Below are positions 9,252 to 18,972 of a stretch of 64,000 nt of DNA, one piece after another. The first letter of the stretch is position 1; every line of letters begins with the position of its first letter. A model generated the notes under the pieces. It ran no database searches, had not been told where the DNA came from, and was given only the letters and a program-made list of their open reading frames with translations. The stretch covers positions 62,001-126,000 of the forward strand of contig NZ_JAINVV010000006.1 in NCBI RefSeq assembly GCF_019880585.1. Direction: 5' to 3'. A program made the translations under genes and the position numbers. This DNA is from Sphingomonas colocasiae (GTDB taxonomy: Bacteria > Pseudomonadota > Alphaproteobacteria > Sphingomonadales > Sphingomonadaceae).

Positions 9252-10769
9252 TTGTTCGGCCAGCTCGGCGTCGATGTGTTCACCGTCTTCGCTGGCGGGA
9301 ACAGGCGGCTCTTCGAACTTGCCGTTCTCGCCGTCTATGAACAGCTCTATCGCTCCGACCTGATGTTCCCGACCCAGGCAGAAGTCGTGGCGGTCATCTA
9401 CGAATGCCTCACCCGTGAGCCGGAGCTGTGGTCCGAGGAAGAGGCGCCCGTTGATCTCGACCGACTTGTGACGCGCAGCGGACGCCGCGTGCGTCGCCGC
9501 CGGGTCGAGGGCGCGGACACCGGGGCGACGGGCGTCGTGATCACCCGCAGCCGTCACATCTACAACCGCCTGCTACAGACGGGCTGGCTTGACGAGGCAA
9601 GCTACGGCCTGAAGGTCACGGTGGAGATGCCGTCCGGGCCAATGCGCCTGGCGGAGTTCCTCTGCACGATGCGTGACGGCACCGCCGAGCAACTGGGGGG
9701 ACTGGTGGTCGAGGTGCGCAACGCGATTAGGGCGGTTCGGGAGAAGCCCGGCGAGAATGCACTCGGCCTCAACAAAGCGGCAAGGGATGCGTCCGCTTTC
9801 GGACGCTACCTGCGCAGCGTGCTCTCCGCTCTGCGCGAGGTTGATCGCCAGGTCCTGGCGTCGGACACGCTTGCGGACCGCCTACGCCACTATTTCGAGG
9901 ACTTCGTCGAGCGTGTGCTCCTGCGCGACTACACCGCCATTTCCACAACGGCCCATCCTTATAGGCACCGCCGCGCGATCCTTCAGTCTCTTGACCTGCT
10001 TGAGGAGTCCGACGGCGATCTGTCGGCGCTCGCGGATGCCTATCTGGAAGCGCGCCTCGTCGCGAACAGGGCGGCCGCGCTCAACTTGGTCTACGAAGAC
10101 CTCAACCGCATCCGCCGCGTCTTCGAGCGGATCGAAGAGGCCTTCGAGGCAATCCAGCGCCACCGGGCACGGCTCGAGGTCCGGCTGCGCAACGTCGTTC
10201 GCTATGCCGGACGTCGCACGAGCTTCCTCGAGCGCAGCACGGCGGTGATCCGCGGTCTGGACATGCTGGTGATCGACGGGCGCCGCGCCAACACCGAGCC
10301 AAGGGGCGTAGTAGAGCCGCGAATACCGTTCGTCGCGCCAACCTTGCTGGCAAAGGCGAGAAGCGTGCGGTCGTCGATCGAGGTCGTCGATCTTGCCATC
10401 CCGCCACCAGACCCCCTTCGTGAATTGAGGCGACGGCTCGAGCGGGAGTATCTCGACCGGCTCACCGTGACGCCGGCGAGACTGTCGCGCTTCCTCGAGA
10501 AGCAGGTCCCTCCGTTCGGACAGATGCGGGCGGCGCATGTCCGGATCGAGAATGTGGAGGACTTCCTCGCCTTCGAGGCTCTTCGTGGTCTCGTGGCCGG
10601 AGGACTGGATATTCCCCTCAGCGGCAGGATGGCCAGCATGATGGAAGGACGCTTCGAGCTCTCGGCACGCGGCGACACACGGGTCGACAACGATTGGATC
10701 GAGTGCGCGGACTTCCTGATCCGTCGCCTCGATGACAGCATAACAATGGAGAGTAAGGTTGCTCGTTGA
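9252..10769 (+). CDS. jetA: Wadjet JetA (MukF/kleisin-like subunit)
   Basis: About 505 residues. In Wadjet, JetA is the kleisin-like subunit bridging the JetC SMC arms. The N-terminus (FTVFAGGNRRLFELAVLAVY) matches the opening winged-helix region of JetA-family proteins; the rest is mostly helical with long charged helices. The frame is open far upstream, inside the previous gene. By family alignment the start is probably TTG 9252 (LFGQLGVDVF), although its ribosome-binding site is weak; GTG 9204 is the alternative. The end overlaps jetB by 11 bp. Assignment rests on position before clear jetB/jetC/jetD genes as well as sequence. Confidence 0.82.
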   Translation: MFGQLGVDVFTVFAGGNRRLFELAVLAVYEQLYRSDLMFPTQAEVVAVIYECLTREPELWSEEEAPVDLDRLVTRSGRRVRRRRVEGADTGATGVVITRSRHIYNRLLQTGWLDEASYGLKVTVEMPSGPMRLAEFLCTMRDGTAEQLGGLVVEVRNAIRAVREKPGENALGLNKAARDASAFGRYLRSVLSALREVDRQVLASDTLADRLRHYFEDFVERVLLRDYTAISTTAHPYRHRRAILQSLDLLEESDGDLSALADAYLEARLVANRAAALNLVYEDLNRIRRVFERIEEAFEAIQRHRARLEVRLRNVVRYAGRRTSFLERSTAVIRGLDMLVIDGRRANTEPRGVVEPRIPFVAPTLLAKARSVRSSIEVVDLAIPPPDPLRELRRRLEREYLDRLTVTPARLSRFLEKQVPPFGQMRAAHVRIENVEDFLAFEALRGLVAGGLDIPLSGRMASMMEGRFELSARGDTRVDNDWIECADFLIRRLDDSITMESKVAR

Positions 10770-11490
10770 GTTCGATAACCTCAGTGAGAGTAATCCTCGC
10801 GCTTATCAAAGGGTAACTCAACTGATCGCGCACCTCATGCGCAACCAGTTTGTGCATACCGAGGACAGGGGATCCGCGCCGCTCCTTGAGGTGCTCGCGC
10901 GACCGGAAAGCAGGCGTCTGATCGAAAGCTACTTCGATGTCGCAGGCTATCGCCTCGTCCACCGGGAGAGTGAAGGCTGGGCCGGTATACTGCCGGATCC
11001 GGAACGTGTCGCGCTGCCCCGCATGCGCATCGACGAGACCTTGGTGCTCCTTGTCATGCGGCGACTCTGGGAGGAGGAACTCCAGCACGGGGAGATCCAC
11101 AACAACGGCACGGCGAGGCTCACGGTCAACGAGGCCTACGCGGCCTATCAGGAGATCGTCGCGGGATCCCGCCGGCCAGGTCTGGGCGCAACCGACTTTC
11201 GGGATGTGCTGAGGATGCTCGAGCGCCGAGCGCTCGTGCGTCTGGGTGATCTCGACGCCGAGGCACAGGACATGGATCTCGATATCCGTGCGCTCGTCGC
11301 GACGGTCGCCGGGGACGACTTCGTCGCATCGCTGGAATCGCTGGCTGGCCGCGCCTCGCTCGCACCAATTGTAGAGGACGAGATGGTTGGTCCGGGGCCG
11401 GATGCAGAGCGTGAGCCAGAGCCAGAGCCGGAACCAACGAACGAACCGATGTCCGATGAGCTCGCAACGGTCGGGGACGAGGAGCAATGA
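10759..11490 (+). CDS. jetB: Wadjet JetB (MukE-like, DUF4194)
   Basis: Protein of 243 residues, the MukE/KITE-like partner of JetA. It is mostly helical winged-helix type (RVTQLIAHLMRNQFVHTEDR near the start) and ends in an acidic tail rich in EPEPEPEP. The start is a TTG at 10759 with GGAG six bases upstream, inside the jetA 3' end; the stop overlaps the jetC ATG (ATGA), pointing to translational coupling and fixed stoichiometry. It is expected to bind the JetA kleisin in the SMC complex. Confidence 0.85.
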   Translation: MLVEFDNLSESNPRAYQRVTQLIAHLMRNQFVHTEDRGSAPLLEVLARPESRRLIESYFDVAGYRLVHRESEGWAGILPDPERVALPRMRIDETLVLLVMRRLWEEELQHGEIHNNGTARLTVNEAYAAYQEIVAGSRRPGLGATDFRDVLRMLERRALVRLGDLDAEAQDMDLDIRALVATVAGDDFVASLESLAGRASLAPIVEDEMVGPGPDAEREPEPEPEPTNEPMSDELATVGDEEQ

Positions 11491-14400
11491 TCGAGCTCAG
11501 CAGAATCGTCCTCCTCAACTGGCACATGATTTCCAGGGCAGATCTGAATCTTGGCGGCGATCTCGCCATCCTGGGTCAGAACAGGTCGGGAAAGTCCACG
11601 ATCATCGATCTGATCCAGGCCGTCCTGGCAGGCGGCTCGGCACGTCTCTACCGCTTCAACCGCTCGGCCGGCGAGAGCGGATCCCGCTCGGATCGCACTC
11701 TGGCAGGCTATTGCCTTGGCCAGCTCAGTGACGACAGCTTTCTCCGAAATCAGGCCATCACGCACGTTGCACTCGTCTTCGAGGATCGTTCCGGAAACCG
11801 GCTCCCGGTCAGCCTGGGCCTGTCGGTCGAGGCGACCCGCGGGCGTCCCGCGGAGGTGGTCGGAATGTATGTCGCCGAAGGCGTGGTGGTCGACACCGGC
11901 ATGCTCATCGACGAGCAGGGGGACTCAATCCGGCCGAGTGAGTGGTCAGTCGTCCGCAGACGGCTGGAACGCGCCTGTGTCGCAGGGAGCGGGCAGTTGC
12001 ACACTCCTGGCGACGCTCGCTCGTTCATCCGGGAATACATGCGTGCGCTCTTCACCAGGAGAAAAACCTCCGACCCGGACCGCTTCGCGCGGACCTTTAT
12101 CGCGGCGCTGTCCTTCATGGACATGACGTCGGTCGAGCAGTTCGTCCGCCGGTATCTGCTGGAGCGTCGTGACGTTGACATCGCGGAGTTGAGGGAATCG
12201 ATCCAGCGCTATCGCGAGATCCAGAAGACCATCACTGATCTCGAAAAGCGACTGGAGGCTCTTGGTGCGCTGAAAGTCCAGGTCGAACGATATGCCGAAT
12301 TGCTCGCTGATGAGGACGCATGCCGGAGCATCGAGAGGACGGCGCTCGTCATCGAGGCGGTTGGAGGCTTGCTTTCGAACATCGGCGAGAAACGATCAAA
12401 CGCCGCCGAACTTGCCAACGTGGTCGGCGAACTTGAGCGGCTCGAAGTTGAGATCGCGACCGAGAACGAGACGCTGGAGGCGATCCGCAGGCAACTGAAC
12501 GCGACTGGGGCCGCCGCGCAGCGGGAGTCCGTGCAGCGGGATATCAAGGACATCGATCGCGCGCGTGGCGTGGTGATGGACAGGCTCCGAAATCGATATC
12601 TCGCGGCAGCGCGTGCCACTCAGCTTCTCAAGATGCGCGATCGTCTCAGCGTGGTGAACCCTGGCGAACTGCTGAAGGCGTTGGAGGCGATCCAGAAGGC
12701 GAGCGATGGGCTCGAGCCGCCCGACTGGCCTCGCGATCCGGCGGCGATGGATCGGCTACTCGACGAACTCGCGGCCGCGGCGCAGACCCGAGTACCGAAG
12801 GCCCTGGATCTCCGGAACAAGGCCATCACTTGGGCCAGCCGCATCCGCGATGAGATCGCTGAGGATCTGGAGCGGTTGGCGGCCGCACGCTCCGGCCGGG
12901 TCCCACTCAGTGCCGCGACCACGCGTCTGATCGAGACATTGCGGGCCGAGGGCATGCAGCCGCGCACGCTGTGCGAGGTCGCAGACATCCAGGATGAGGA
13001 CTGGCGCGATGCGGTCGAGGCATTGATGGCCCGGGACCGCGAGGCGATTATCGTCGCGCCGGAGCACGCGTCACGCGCCACCGCGATACTGCGTCATGGC
13101 CGAGGGTCTTATCCCCGGTGTCGGGTCGTCAACACCGCTAAGCTGCAGTCCCGCGCCACAGCCCCGGAAGCACGGTCGCTCGCCTCGGTCGTGACCTCGT
13201 CCGATCCACTCGCGATGGCCTTCGTTGTCTTCCGCATCGGTAACGTGCTGATGGCGGGGGATCAGGAAGCGCTACTTTCGGGAGGCCGCGCCGTCATGAT
13301 GGACGGTTCCTACAACGACAGCATCGTGACCGAGATGCGCAAAGCAGATCAGTACAAGATCGGCCTAGCCGCAGCGCCTCTTATGGAGGCAAGTCTCACC
13401 GCAAGCATCGAGGAGAAGCGGCGTGACCTGGCCACGCACGAGGCTAACGAAAAATTCTTCGAGGACATCCTCGCAAGACTCAAGGACTGCTCGGCAAGCG
13501 TGGACGCCAAGGATCGGCTGGACGCCATCGTGCTCGAGCTCGACGGGATCTCGGAACGCCGCGCCGAAGCGCTGGGGAGGCTCGAGGCGATCTCGGCGAT
13601 GGTGGATCCGTCGCTGCTGAATGCGGAAGCGAAATCGAAGCTTTTGATTGGAGACTTCACGCAGGACCGCGAGGACCTGATCGAGCGCCGCGGCGCCATT
13701 CGCAAGGAGGCGGATGAGATCCGGAAGCGGCTGGGCGCCGGAGACGGGATGCCGGGATCGTATCTGTGCCTTGCCCACCGTCGCCGGCAGTTCAAGGTCA
13801 TTGTTCCGACGCAGCCGCTCCTGAAGAAATTGAGGCCGAGACTTGAGGAGCTGTCGAGCCGTCCTTGGGCGCGTGTCGCCTCGGACATGGCCAAGCGAGC
13901 GAGCGAGGTCATTGAGGCCCATCGCGCGCTGGAACGCGACATCAGGCTCGCGCTTGGACGCTACGCTATGAATTTCCCCGACACGCTCGAGGGTGCTGCG
14001 GACGCGAAGATCACAGGGGCCATCCGGCAATGGGTCACCGAGGGCGTGGAGGCGCTCGAGGGCAACGAACTCATCCGATACCGCAGTCAGGCCGATGAAG
14101 CCGCCGATCGGGTGTCGAGGCTTTTCCGCACCAACTTCATCCACGAGCTCAATAGCCGCTTCGGAACGCTCGAGGCGGAGCTTGAAACGCTGGGTCGAGC
14201 GCTTCGCTCACGCCCGTTACATGGCGAGATCTACCAGCTCCAGTCCCTGCTTAAGCCGGAATTCGAGGACCTCTACCGCCTGGCGAGGGACAGCGAGACC
14301 GATGAGAGCGTGCTGGACGCACTGTTCGGCCGTGGGGAGCCGAAGGACGAACGCCATGCTCGTGCACTCCAGAAGGTCGAGCAGCTCCTTGCAGATGAGG

Positions 14401-14921
14401 AGTTCGATTTCGCCATTTATCAGGACTACCGTAACTACTTTGCTTTCGACCTGCGTATGCGGGACGTGGCCTCTGGCCGCACCAAGAGCTTCGACCGGCA
14501 CCGAGGCGTAGCCAGCGGCGCGGAGCGTCAGGTTCCGTTCTATGTCGTGATCGGTGCGGCGCTATCGAGCATATACCACGGCTCCCGGCAGTTCGGCGGG
14601 GTCGATGAGATGGGCATCGGCCTGGCGGTGTTCGACGAGGCATTCTCGAAGATGGACGGCCCCAACCAACGGACCCTCCTCGACTTCTACCGTGAGATCG
14701 GACTGCAGGTGGTGATCGCAGCACCTAGCGAGAAGCGGGCGGCCGTCTTCGAGAACCTCGACTGCGTGATCGACGTCTATCGCAGTGGGGACGTGGCGTT
14801 CGCCGAGACGGTGCAGATACGTGAGCGGGCGCGGCAGGAGATGCGCGCGGCCAATCCCCAACACGCCTCGGATGAGCAGCTTGCCGAGCGTTACGGTCTG
14901 ACGGAGCGGGCGGCGGAATGA
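11487..14921 (+). CDS. jetC: Wadjet JetC (SMC/MukB-like ATPase)
   Basis: Protein of 1144 residues, the SMC-like motor expected to extrude DNA loops and license cleavage of small circular plasmids. Walker A is GQNRSGKS at residues 30-37. A long coiled coil interrupted by a globular hinge fills the middle, and the C-terminal ATPase half carries the D-loop/Walker B region (GIGLAVFDEAFSKMDGPNQR, about residues 1040-1060) followed by QVVIAAPSEKR. Length and architecture fit MukB-like JetC. ATGA overlaps on both sides tie it to jetB and jetD. Nothing looks broken. Confidence 0.93.
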   Translation: MIELSRIVLLNWHMISRADLNLGGDLAILGQNRSGKSTIIDLIQAVLAGGSARLYRFNRSAGESGSRSDRTLAGYCLGQLSDDSFLRNQAITHVALVFEDRSGNRLPVSLGLSVEATRGRPAEVVGMYVAEGVVVDTGMLIDEQGDSIRPSEWSVVRRRLERACVAGSGQLHTPGDARSFIREYMRALFTRRKTSDPDRFARTFIAALSFMDMTSVEQFVRRYLLERRDVDIAELRESIQRYREIQKTITDLEKRLEALGALKVQVERYAELLADEDACRSIERTALVIEAVGGLLSNIGEKRSNAAELANVVGELERLEVEIATENETLEAIRRQLNATGAAAQRESVQRDIKDIDRARGVVMDRLRNRYLAAARATQLLKMRDRLSVVNPGELLKALEAIQKASDGLEPPDWPRDPAAMDRLLDELAAAAQTRVPKALDLRNKAITWASRIRDEIAEDLERLAAARSGRVPLSAATTRLIETLRAEGMQPRTLCEVADIQDEDWRDAVEALMARDREAIIVAPEHASRATAILRHGRGSYPRCRVVNTAKLQSRATAPEARSLASVVTSSDPLAMAFVVFRIGNVLMAGDQEALLSGGRAVMMDGSYNDSIVTEMRKADQYKIGLAAAPLMEASLTASIEEKRRDLATHEANEKFFEDILARLKDCSASVDAKDRLDAIVLELDGISERRAEALGRLEAISAMVDPSLLNAEAKSKLLIGDFTQDREDLIERRGAIRKEADEIRKRLGAGDGMPGSYLCLAHRRRQFKVIVPTQPLLKKLRPRLEELSSRPWARVASDMAKRASEVIEAHRALERDIRLALGRYAMNFPDTLEGAADAKITGAIRQWVTEGVEALEGNELIRYRSQADEAADRVSRLFRTNFIHELNSRFGTLEAELETLGRALRSRPLHGEIYQLQSLLKPEFEDLYRLARDSETDESVLDALFGRGEPKDERHARALQKVEQLLADEEFDFAIYQDYRNYFAFDLRMRDVASGRTKSFDRHRGVASGAERQVPFYVVIGAALSSIYHGSRQFGGVDEMGIGLAVFDEAFSKMDGPNQRTLLDFYREIGLQVVIAAPSEKRAAVFENLDCVIDVYRSGDVAFAETVQIRERARQEMRAANPQHASDEQLAERYGLTERAAE

Positions 14922-16099
14922 GCGGGCGCGGATTTTCCAATGCCCGCCAGCTGCTCGAGACGCTTCTTGACCGCTACGAACGCAGGCCGGAGACGACGCG
15001 TCTGTCGGCAGAGATAGACATCGAAGGCTTTCGAAACGTCGCGGAACGGGATGCATTCGACGAGGAGCTCGCAAGCCTCGTCGGTGTAGGCGGCGTTCGG
15101 CTGATACAGAAGGGGCCACGTTACGAGCGCGTGACGACCGCCGTCGCGCTGTCCGATCCAGCTGTCCTGTACGCACATCTGGGAAGAACGCCATCGTCCT
15201 TGCGCGTTGAGAAAGCGCTGGAGTGCGTTCGACGTGCCCCGGAGCTCACGCCTTCGGCGCTTGCCGTGGTGGACAGGGTGGCGGAGGCCTGGAGCCGCGG
15301 CGTCTCGCACGTCGGGCTTCCCCCCGGGGACGTCACCTCGCTCGAGCATTCCCTGCGATTGGCCGATGCGATCAGGGCGCGGGACGGCTCGGATCAGGCA
15401 GTCATGGACTATCGCACCTTCTCTCGCGCGACCGTGGGCGACACCAAGGCTCTGGAGCGCAATCTCAGGCAGGTCAGGCAAATACTCCCCTTGTTGCATC
15501 CCGGGGTGTTCGAAGACGAACTTCAGATCGAGCGTCTGCTCGCGGAGGTTGGTATCGTCAGATTGCCGCAGCCGCTGCTGATCGCCGGACGCATGACGAT
15601 TGCCGGTCAAACGCTACCAGCGATGCCGTATGCCGGGATACCGACCGAGACGGTCTCCCAGATCGGGCTTGTCGAGCGGCCGAGCCATCTGCTCACCATC
15701 GAGAACTACGCCTCCTTTATCCGTCACGTCCGCGAGGTTCCGATCGCGGGAGGCATCATCATCTACTCCGGTGGTTTTCCATCGGGACCGGTCCTGGAGG
15801 CGACTCTTTCGCTGGCAGCGGCCGCCAGAGCGCCAACCTTCCACTGGGGAGACATGGACCCGGGGGGTGTGAGGATCTTCCGACACTTGGAGCGCGCGCT
15901 CGCCGAGGTCGGAGTGGACCTTCGGCCGCATCTGATGTCTGCCGAGTTGCTCGCTGAGCGTGGAACGGCCGCGGCCAGTGGGATCGGTGCGGCTCTGAAA
16001 GGCTTCGAGGACAGCGCCGTCGCTGCTCTGGCTGAGGAGATCGGGCTGACCGGGCTTATCCACGAACAGGAAGACCTCGATCCAATAAGTCCCATCTAA
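14918..16099 (+). CDS. jetD: Wadjet JetD (TOPRIM-like nuclease, DUF3322/DUF2220)
   Basis: Protein of 393 residues, the nuclease subunit of Wadjet. The N-terminal part (~1-190) corresponds to the DUF3322-type arm and the C-terminal part (~200-393) to the DUF2220 TOPRIM-like domain, with IIIYSGGFPSGPVLEA followed by HWGDMDPGGVRIFRHL; the acidic D312-x-D314 pair is the expected metal-binding site. It starts by ATGA overlap with jetC and is the last gene of the Wadjet operon. In characterised systems this subunit cleaves plasmid DNA after loop extrusion by JetABC; that activity here is inferred. Confidence 0.9.
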   Translation: MSGRGFSNARQLLETLLDRYERRPETTRLSAEIDIEGFRNVAERDAFDEELASLVGVGGVRLIQKGPRYERVTTAVALSDPAVLYAHLGRTPSSLRVEKALECVRRAPELTPSALAVVDRVAEAWSRGVSHVGLPPGDVTSLEHSLRLADAIRARDGSDQAVMDYRTFSRATVGDTKALERNLRQVRQILPLLHPGVFEDELQIERLLAEVGIVRLPQPLLIAGRMTIAGQTLPAMPYAGIPTETVSQIGLVERPSHLLTIENYASFIRHVREVPIAGGIIIYSGGFPSGPVLEATLSLAAAARAPTFHWGDMDPGGVRIFRHLERALAEVGVDLRPHLMSAELLAERGTAAASGIGAALKGFEDSAVAALAEEIGLTGLIHEQEDLDPISPI

Positions 16100-16249
16100 G
16101 GCCGCGCGAAACGGGGCGGATGTATTCGCCGTCGCAATTTAGATCGCCAGAGGCTTTGTTCTACTTGGCGAATCGGCTCTTCACGGTAAGTTGCCAGATC
16201 GTCTTGAATTTTCGACTCGCGGTCCAGGGGGGATCGCTGGGGGGTTGAA

Positions 16250-18211
16250 TTGGATAAATTGCTAGACCTGCTGCTCGGTGCGCTAGGCCTAATCTATTAT
16301 CATTCGTGGTTTGTGCCGTTCGTCCTGCTGCCCATCATGTTGGCGGTAGCTGGATGGCTGCACTGGAGGGCGGAACGTCACACCCGCCCGTTCATTGCCG
16401 CGGCGAAGAACCGCGCCGAGCAGCTGGCGGCCGCGATTGGCGACGACCCAGACCCAACCGCAGAGCGTTCGGCCTTCGCGCGCAACTATCTCGCGATCGC
16501 ACAGGCGATGGGTGCGGAGGCGAAGGGCGCCGACGCTCTGGTCCAGGCATGGCGGGAGTTCCAGGAGACGATCGTCGACGAAAACGGCGATCCGATCCGC
16601 AATACGAACCGCCCGAGCGCCTTCTTCATGCGCGTCATGCCACGCCAAACGACGCTCACGTTCGCGTCCAACGTGTTCGTCGGCGTTGGCCTCATCCTGA
16701 CCTTCCTTGGCCTGATCGTTGCGCTCAACACGGCAGCGCAGGGCATGTCGGGCGGTGGCGTCGCGAATGCGCAGCTCGCCTTGACCGGACTGCTGACGGT
16801 AGCCGGCGCCAAGTTCTTTTCATCAGTCGCCGGTCTTGTTGCCTCGATTTGGCTTCGCTTTGCGGAACACGGACTGTCTCGTAGGGCCGCGGCCCCGGTA
16901 GAGGGCATCTGCGAGATGCTCGAGCGCGGATTGCTCTACGTTCCGCCCCAACGGCTCGCGGTCGAGCAGCTGGAGGTCCTGCGCGAACAGCGCGACCAGC
17001 TAAAGTTCTTCAACACCGACGTGGCGTTGCAGCTGACCGACCGCATCGGCGAGCAGTTCAGGCAGGCGATCGCGCCGGTGACGCAATCGCTGGGCGACCT
17101 CAACTCGAGCATGACCTCCGTCACACAGGGGATCGGTGCGGGTGCCCGCGAGGCGATCGAGAAGGTAAGCGGCGAGCAGCTGCGTGGCCTGAGTGAGACG
17201 CTCGGCTCGCTTCGGGAGAGGCTCGACGACATCGGTGCGAAGGTCGGGGCGTCGGGTGCCGACGCGGCAGAGCAGATCAAGGCGGCCGGCGTCGAGTTCT
17301 CGGCGGCCGCCCGCGACATCCGGGACGCGTTCGAGACGCTGACCGGGAACGTGGATCGTCTCGGGGAGCGTCTAACCGAGCAGGGTCAGGATGCCGCGAC
17401 CGCTCAGGACGAGGCACTGACACGGATGCGCGACGGGCTTGCCGAGGCGCAGGACCGCACGGCTTCCGTGATGGAGCGGGCTGTTACGGCCCTGCAGTCG
17501 GCGGGCCAGCAGGCTGCGCAGGACATGCAGACGCGTCTCTCCGACGCCTTGGCGGAGGGTGTGGCCTCGAGTCAGGAAACCTTCCGCGCGGCCGTGGCCG
17601 AATCCGGCGACGCGCTGCGGGAGACGGCCGGCACCCTGGCCAAGGCGATCACGGAGGCCGCCGGTGGCGTCGAGCGCGCGGGAGCCAGCTTCGACCGGAG
17701 CGCCGAGGGCGCGAACAGGACCGCCAGCGCCATCGACGACGTCGTCGCCAACGCGGAGCGTGCGTCGTCCAGCTTGCGTCAGGCGACGGAAGGCATGTCG
17801 GGAGCCGCTGCGCCCGTGCTGCAGGCCGCGCGGACGTTGAGCGAGGCCGCAGAGCGGATCGCCACTGCGGTCGAGAGCAGCGGCACCGCGGAGCAGGAGG
17901 CCCTGCGCGAGATGCGCCAGCTTGCGGAGGGTATGCGGGAGACCCACGCTGCTGCGGAGGCCGCGTGGCGCGACTACCGCGCGCGCTTCGAGGGCGTCGA
18001 TCGCGCAATGGCCCAGACGACGGACAAGCTCGCCTCAACGCTTGGAGAATCCTTCCAGGAGTTCCGTCGCTTCGCGCAGGAGACCGACCGCGAGCTCGCG
18101 GCGGCCGTCGGAAAGCTCGCCGGCACGGTCACCCAGATCGAGGAATACGCCGAGGCGCTAGACGAGTATGTCGAGGAGACCCGGGGCGGTCGCCTGGAGG
18201 CGGCTGAGTGA
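16250..18211 (+). CDS. zorA: Zorya ZorA (MotA-like motor with long tail)
   Basis: Inner-membrane protein of 653 residues. An N-terminal membrane segment (~13-35, SWFVPFVLLPIMLAVAGWLH) is followed by a MotA/ExbB-like pair (FVGVGLILTFLGLIVALNTA near 142-162; GLLTVAGAKFFSSVAGLVAS near 180-200). A very long alanine/glutamate-rich cytoplasmic coiled coil fills ~225-645, the hallmark of ZorA. The start is a TTG at 16250 with GGGGGG five bases upstream; the next in-frame ATG would cut into the first membrane helix. The 150 bp gap after jetD may hold a promoter. With ZorB it is expected to form a proton-driven motor that senses phage entry. Confidence 0.92.
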   Translation: MDKLLDLLLGALGLIYYHSWFVPFVLLPIMLAVAGWLHWRAERHTRPFIAAAKNRAEQLAAAIGDDPDPTAERSAFARNYLAIAQAMGAEAKGADALVQAWREFQETIVDENGDPIRNTNRPSAFFMRVMPRQTTLTFASNVFVGVGLILTFLGLIVALNTAAQGMSGGGVANAQLALTGLLTVAGAKFFSSVAGLVASIWLRFAEHGLSRRAAAPVEGICEMLERGLLYVPPQRLAVEQLEVLREQRDQLKFFNTDVALQLTDRIGEQFRQAIAPVTQSLGDLNSSMTSVTQGIGAGAREAIEKVSGEQLRGLSETLGSLRERLDDIGAKVGASGADAAEQIKAAGVEFSAAARDIRDAFETLTGNVDRLGERLTEQGQDAATAQDEALTRMRDGLAEAQDRTASVMERAVTALQSAGQQAAQDMQTRLSDALAEGVASSQETFRAAVAESGDALRETAGTLAKAITEAAGGVERAGASFDRSAEGANRTASAIDDVVANAERASSSLRQATEGMSGAAAPVLQAARTLSEAAERIATAVESSGTAEQEALREMRQLAEGMRETHAAAEAAWRDYRARFEGVDRAMAQTTDKLASTLGESFQEFRRFAQETDRELAAAVGKLAGTVTQIEEYAEALDEYVEETRGGRLEAAE

Positions 18212-18972
18212 TACTCGAGGATACGGTCGAGCACGTCGTCGAGGAAGAGAACTACTTCATCTCGATGACCGACATGATGGTGGGCCTCGTGTTCATCTTC
18301 ATCATCCTGCTAATGTATTTCGCCCTGCAGTTCCGGGATGTGACCGAGCAGCTCTCGGGAGCCGACAAGACCAGGGCGGAGATACTGCGCGAACTGGAGA
18401 AGACCCTGAAGTCGAAGGGTGTGCAGGTGACGATCGACACCCAGAATGGCGTGCTCCGCCTCCCGGACGCTATCCTCTTCGACAGTGGGGTCGCAAATCT
18501 GATGCCCCAGGGCGAAGTCGCGATCGGGCACCTGGCCTCCGCGCTGGCAGACGTCCTCCCTTGCTACACGGACGCGCCTGACCCAAACTGGCACCGACCC
18601 AAGAGCTGTCCGGACACGCCGCATAGGATCGAATCCCTTTATGTTGAGGGGCATACGGACGACGTTCCTCTGTCGGGCGGTATCCAGTTCAGGGATAATT
18701 GGGATCTCTCCGTTGCCCGTGCGACGAACACATACCGGGCATTGGTTCGCATCTCTCCGGAAGTGGCGCTCCGCTGTGCCCGGCGCGCTGGCGAGTGCGA
18801 GCCTGTGCTCAGCGTGAGCGGATATGGACCGCAGCGCCCGGTGCCAGACCATGGAGGAACGGTCGAGGAGCGTCGGCAGCGAGACCGTCGCATCGACCTG
18901 CGCATCCTCATGGTCACCCCTGATTCCGGAGATGCTGTGCGCGCCGTCGACAAACGGTTGAGGCGCGATTGA
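18208..18972 (+). CDS. zorB: Zorya ZorB (MotB-like, OmpA domain)
   Basis: Protein of 254 residues. A single N-terminal membrane helix follows ISMTDMMVGL, with the aspartate that matches the proton-carrying Asp of MotB, then IFIILLMYFAL. The periplasmic part is an OmpA/MotB peptidoglycan-binding domain (VEGHTDDVPLSGG, then RDNWDLSVARAT, and a C-terminal RRQRDRRIDLRI). The GTG at 18208 overlaps the zorA stop, so the two are coupled. It is the stator partner of ZorA, anchoring the motor to the cell wall. Confidence 0.92.
   Translation: MILEDTVEHVVEEENYFISMTDMMVGLVFIFIILLMYFALQFRDVTEQLSGADKTRAEILRELEKTLKSKGVQVTIDTQNGVLRLPDAILFDSGVANLMPQGEVAIGHLASALADVLPCYTDAPDPNWHRPKSCPDTPHRIESLYVEGHTDDVPLSGGIQFRDNWDLSVARATNTYRALVRISPEVALRCARRAGECEPVLSVSGYGPQRPVPDHGGTVEERRQRDRRIDLRILMVTPDSGDAVRAVDKRLRRD

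Noticed and set aside
14918-16099. JetD as a stand-alone topoisomerase VI/Spo11 protein
   Set aside because: Although TOPRIM-like, its length, DUF3322-type N-terminus and overlap with jetC fit the Wadjet nuclease subunit.
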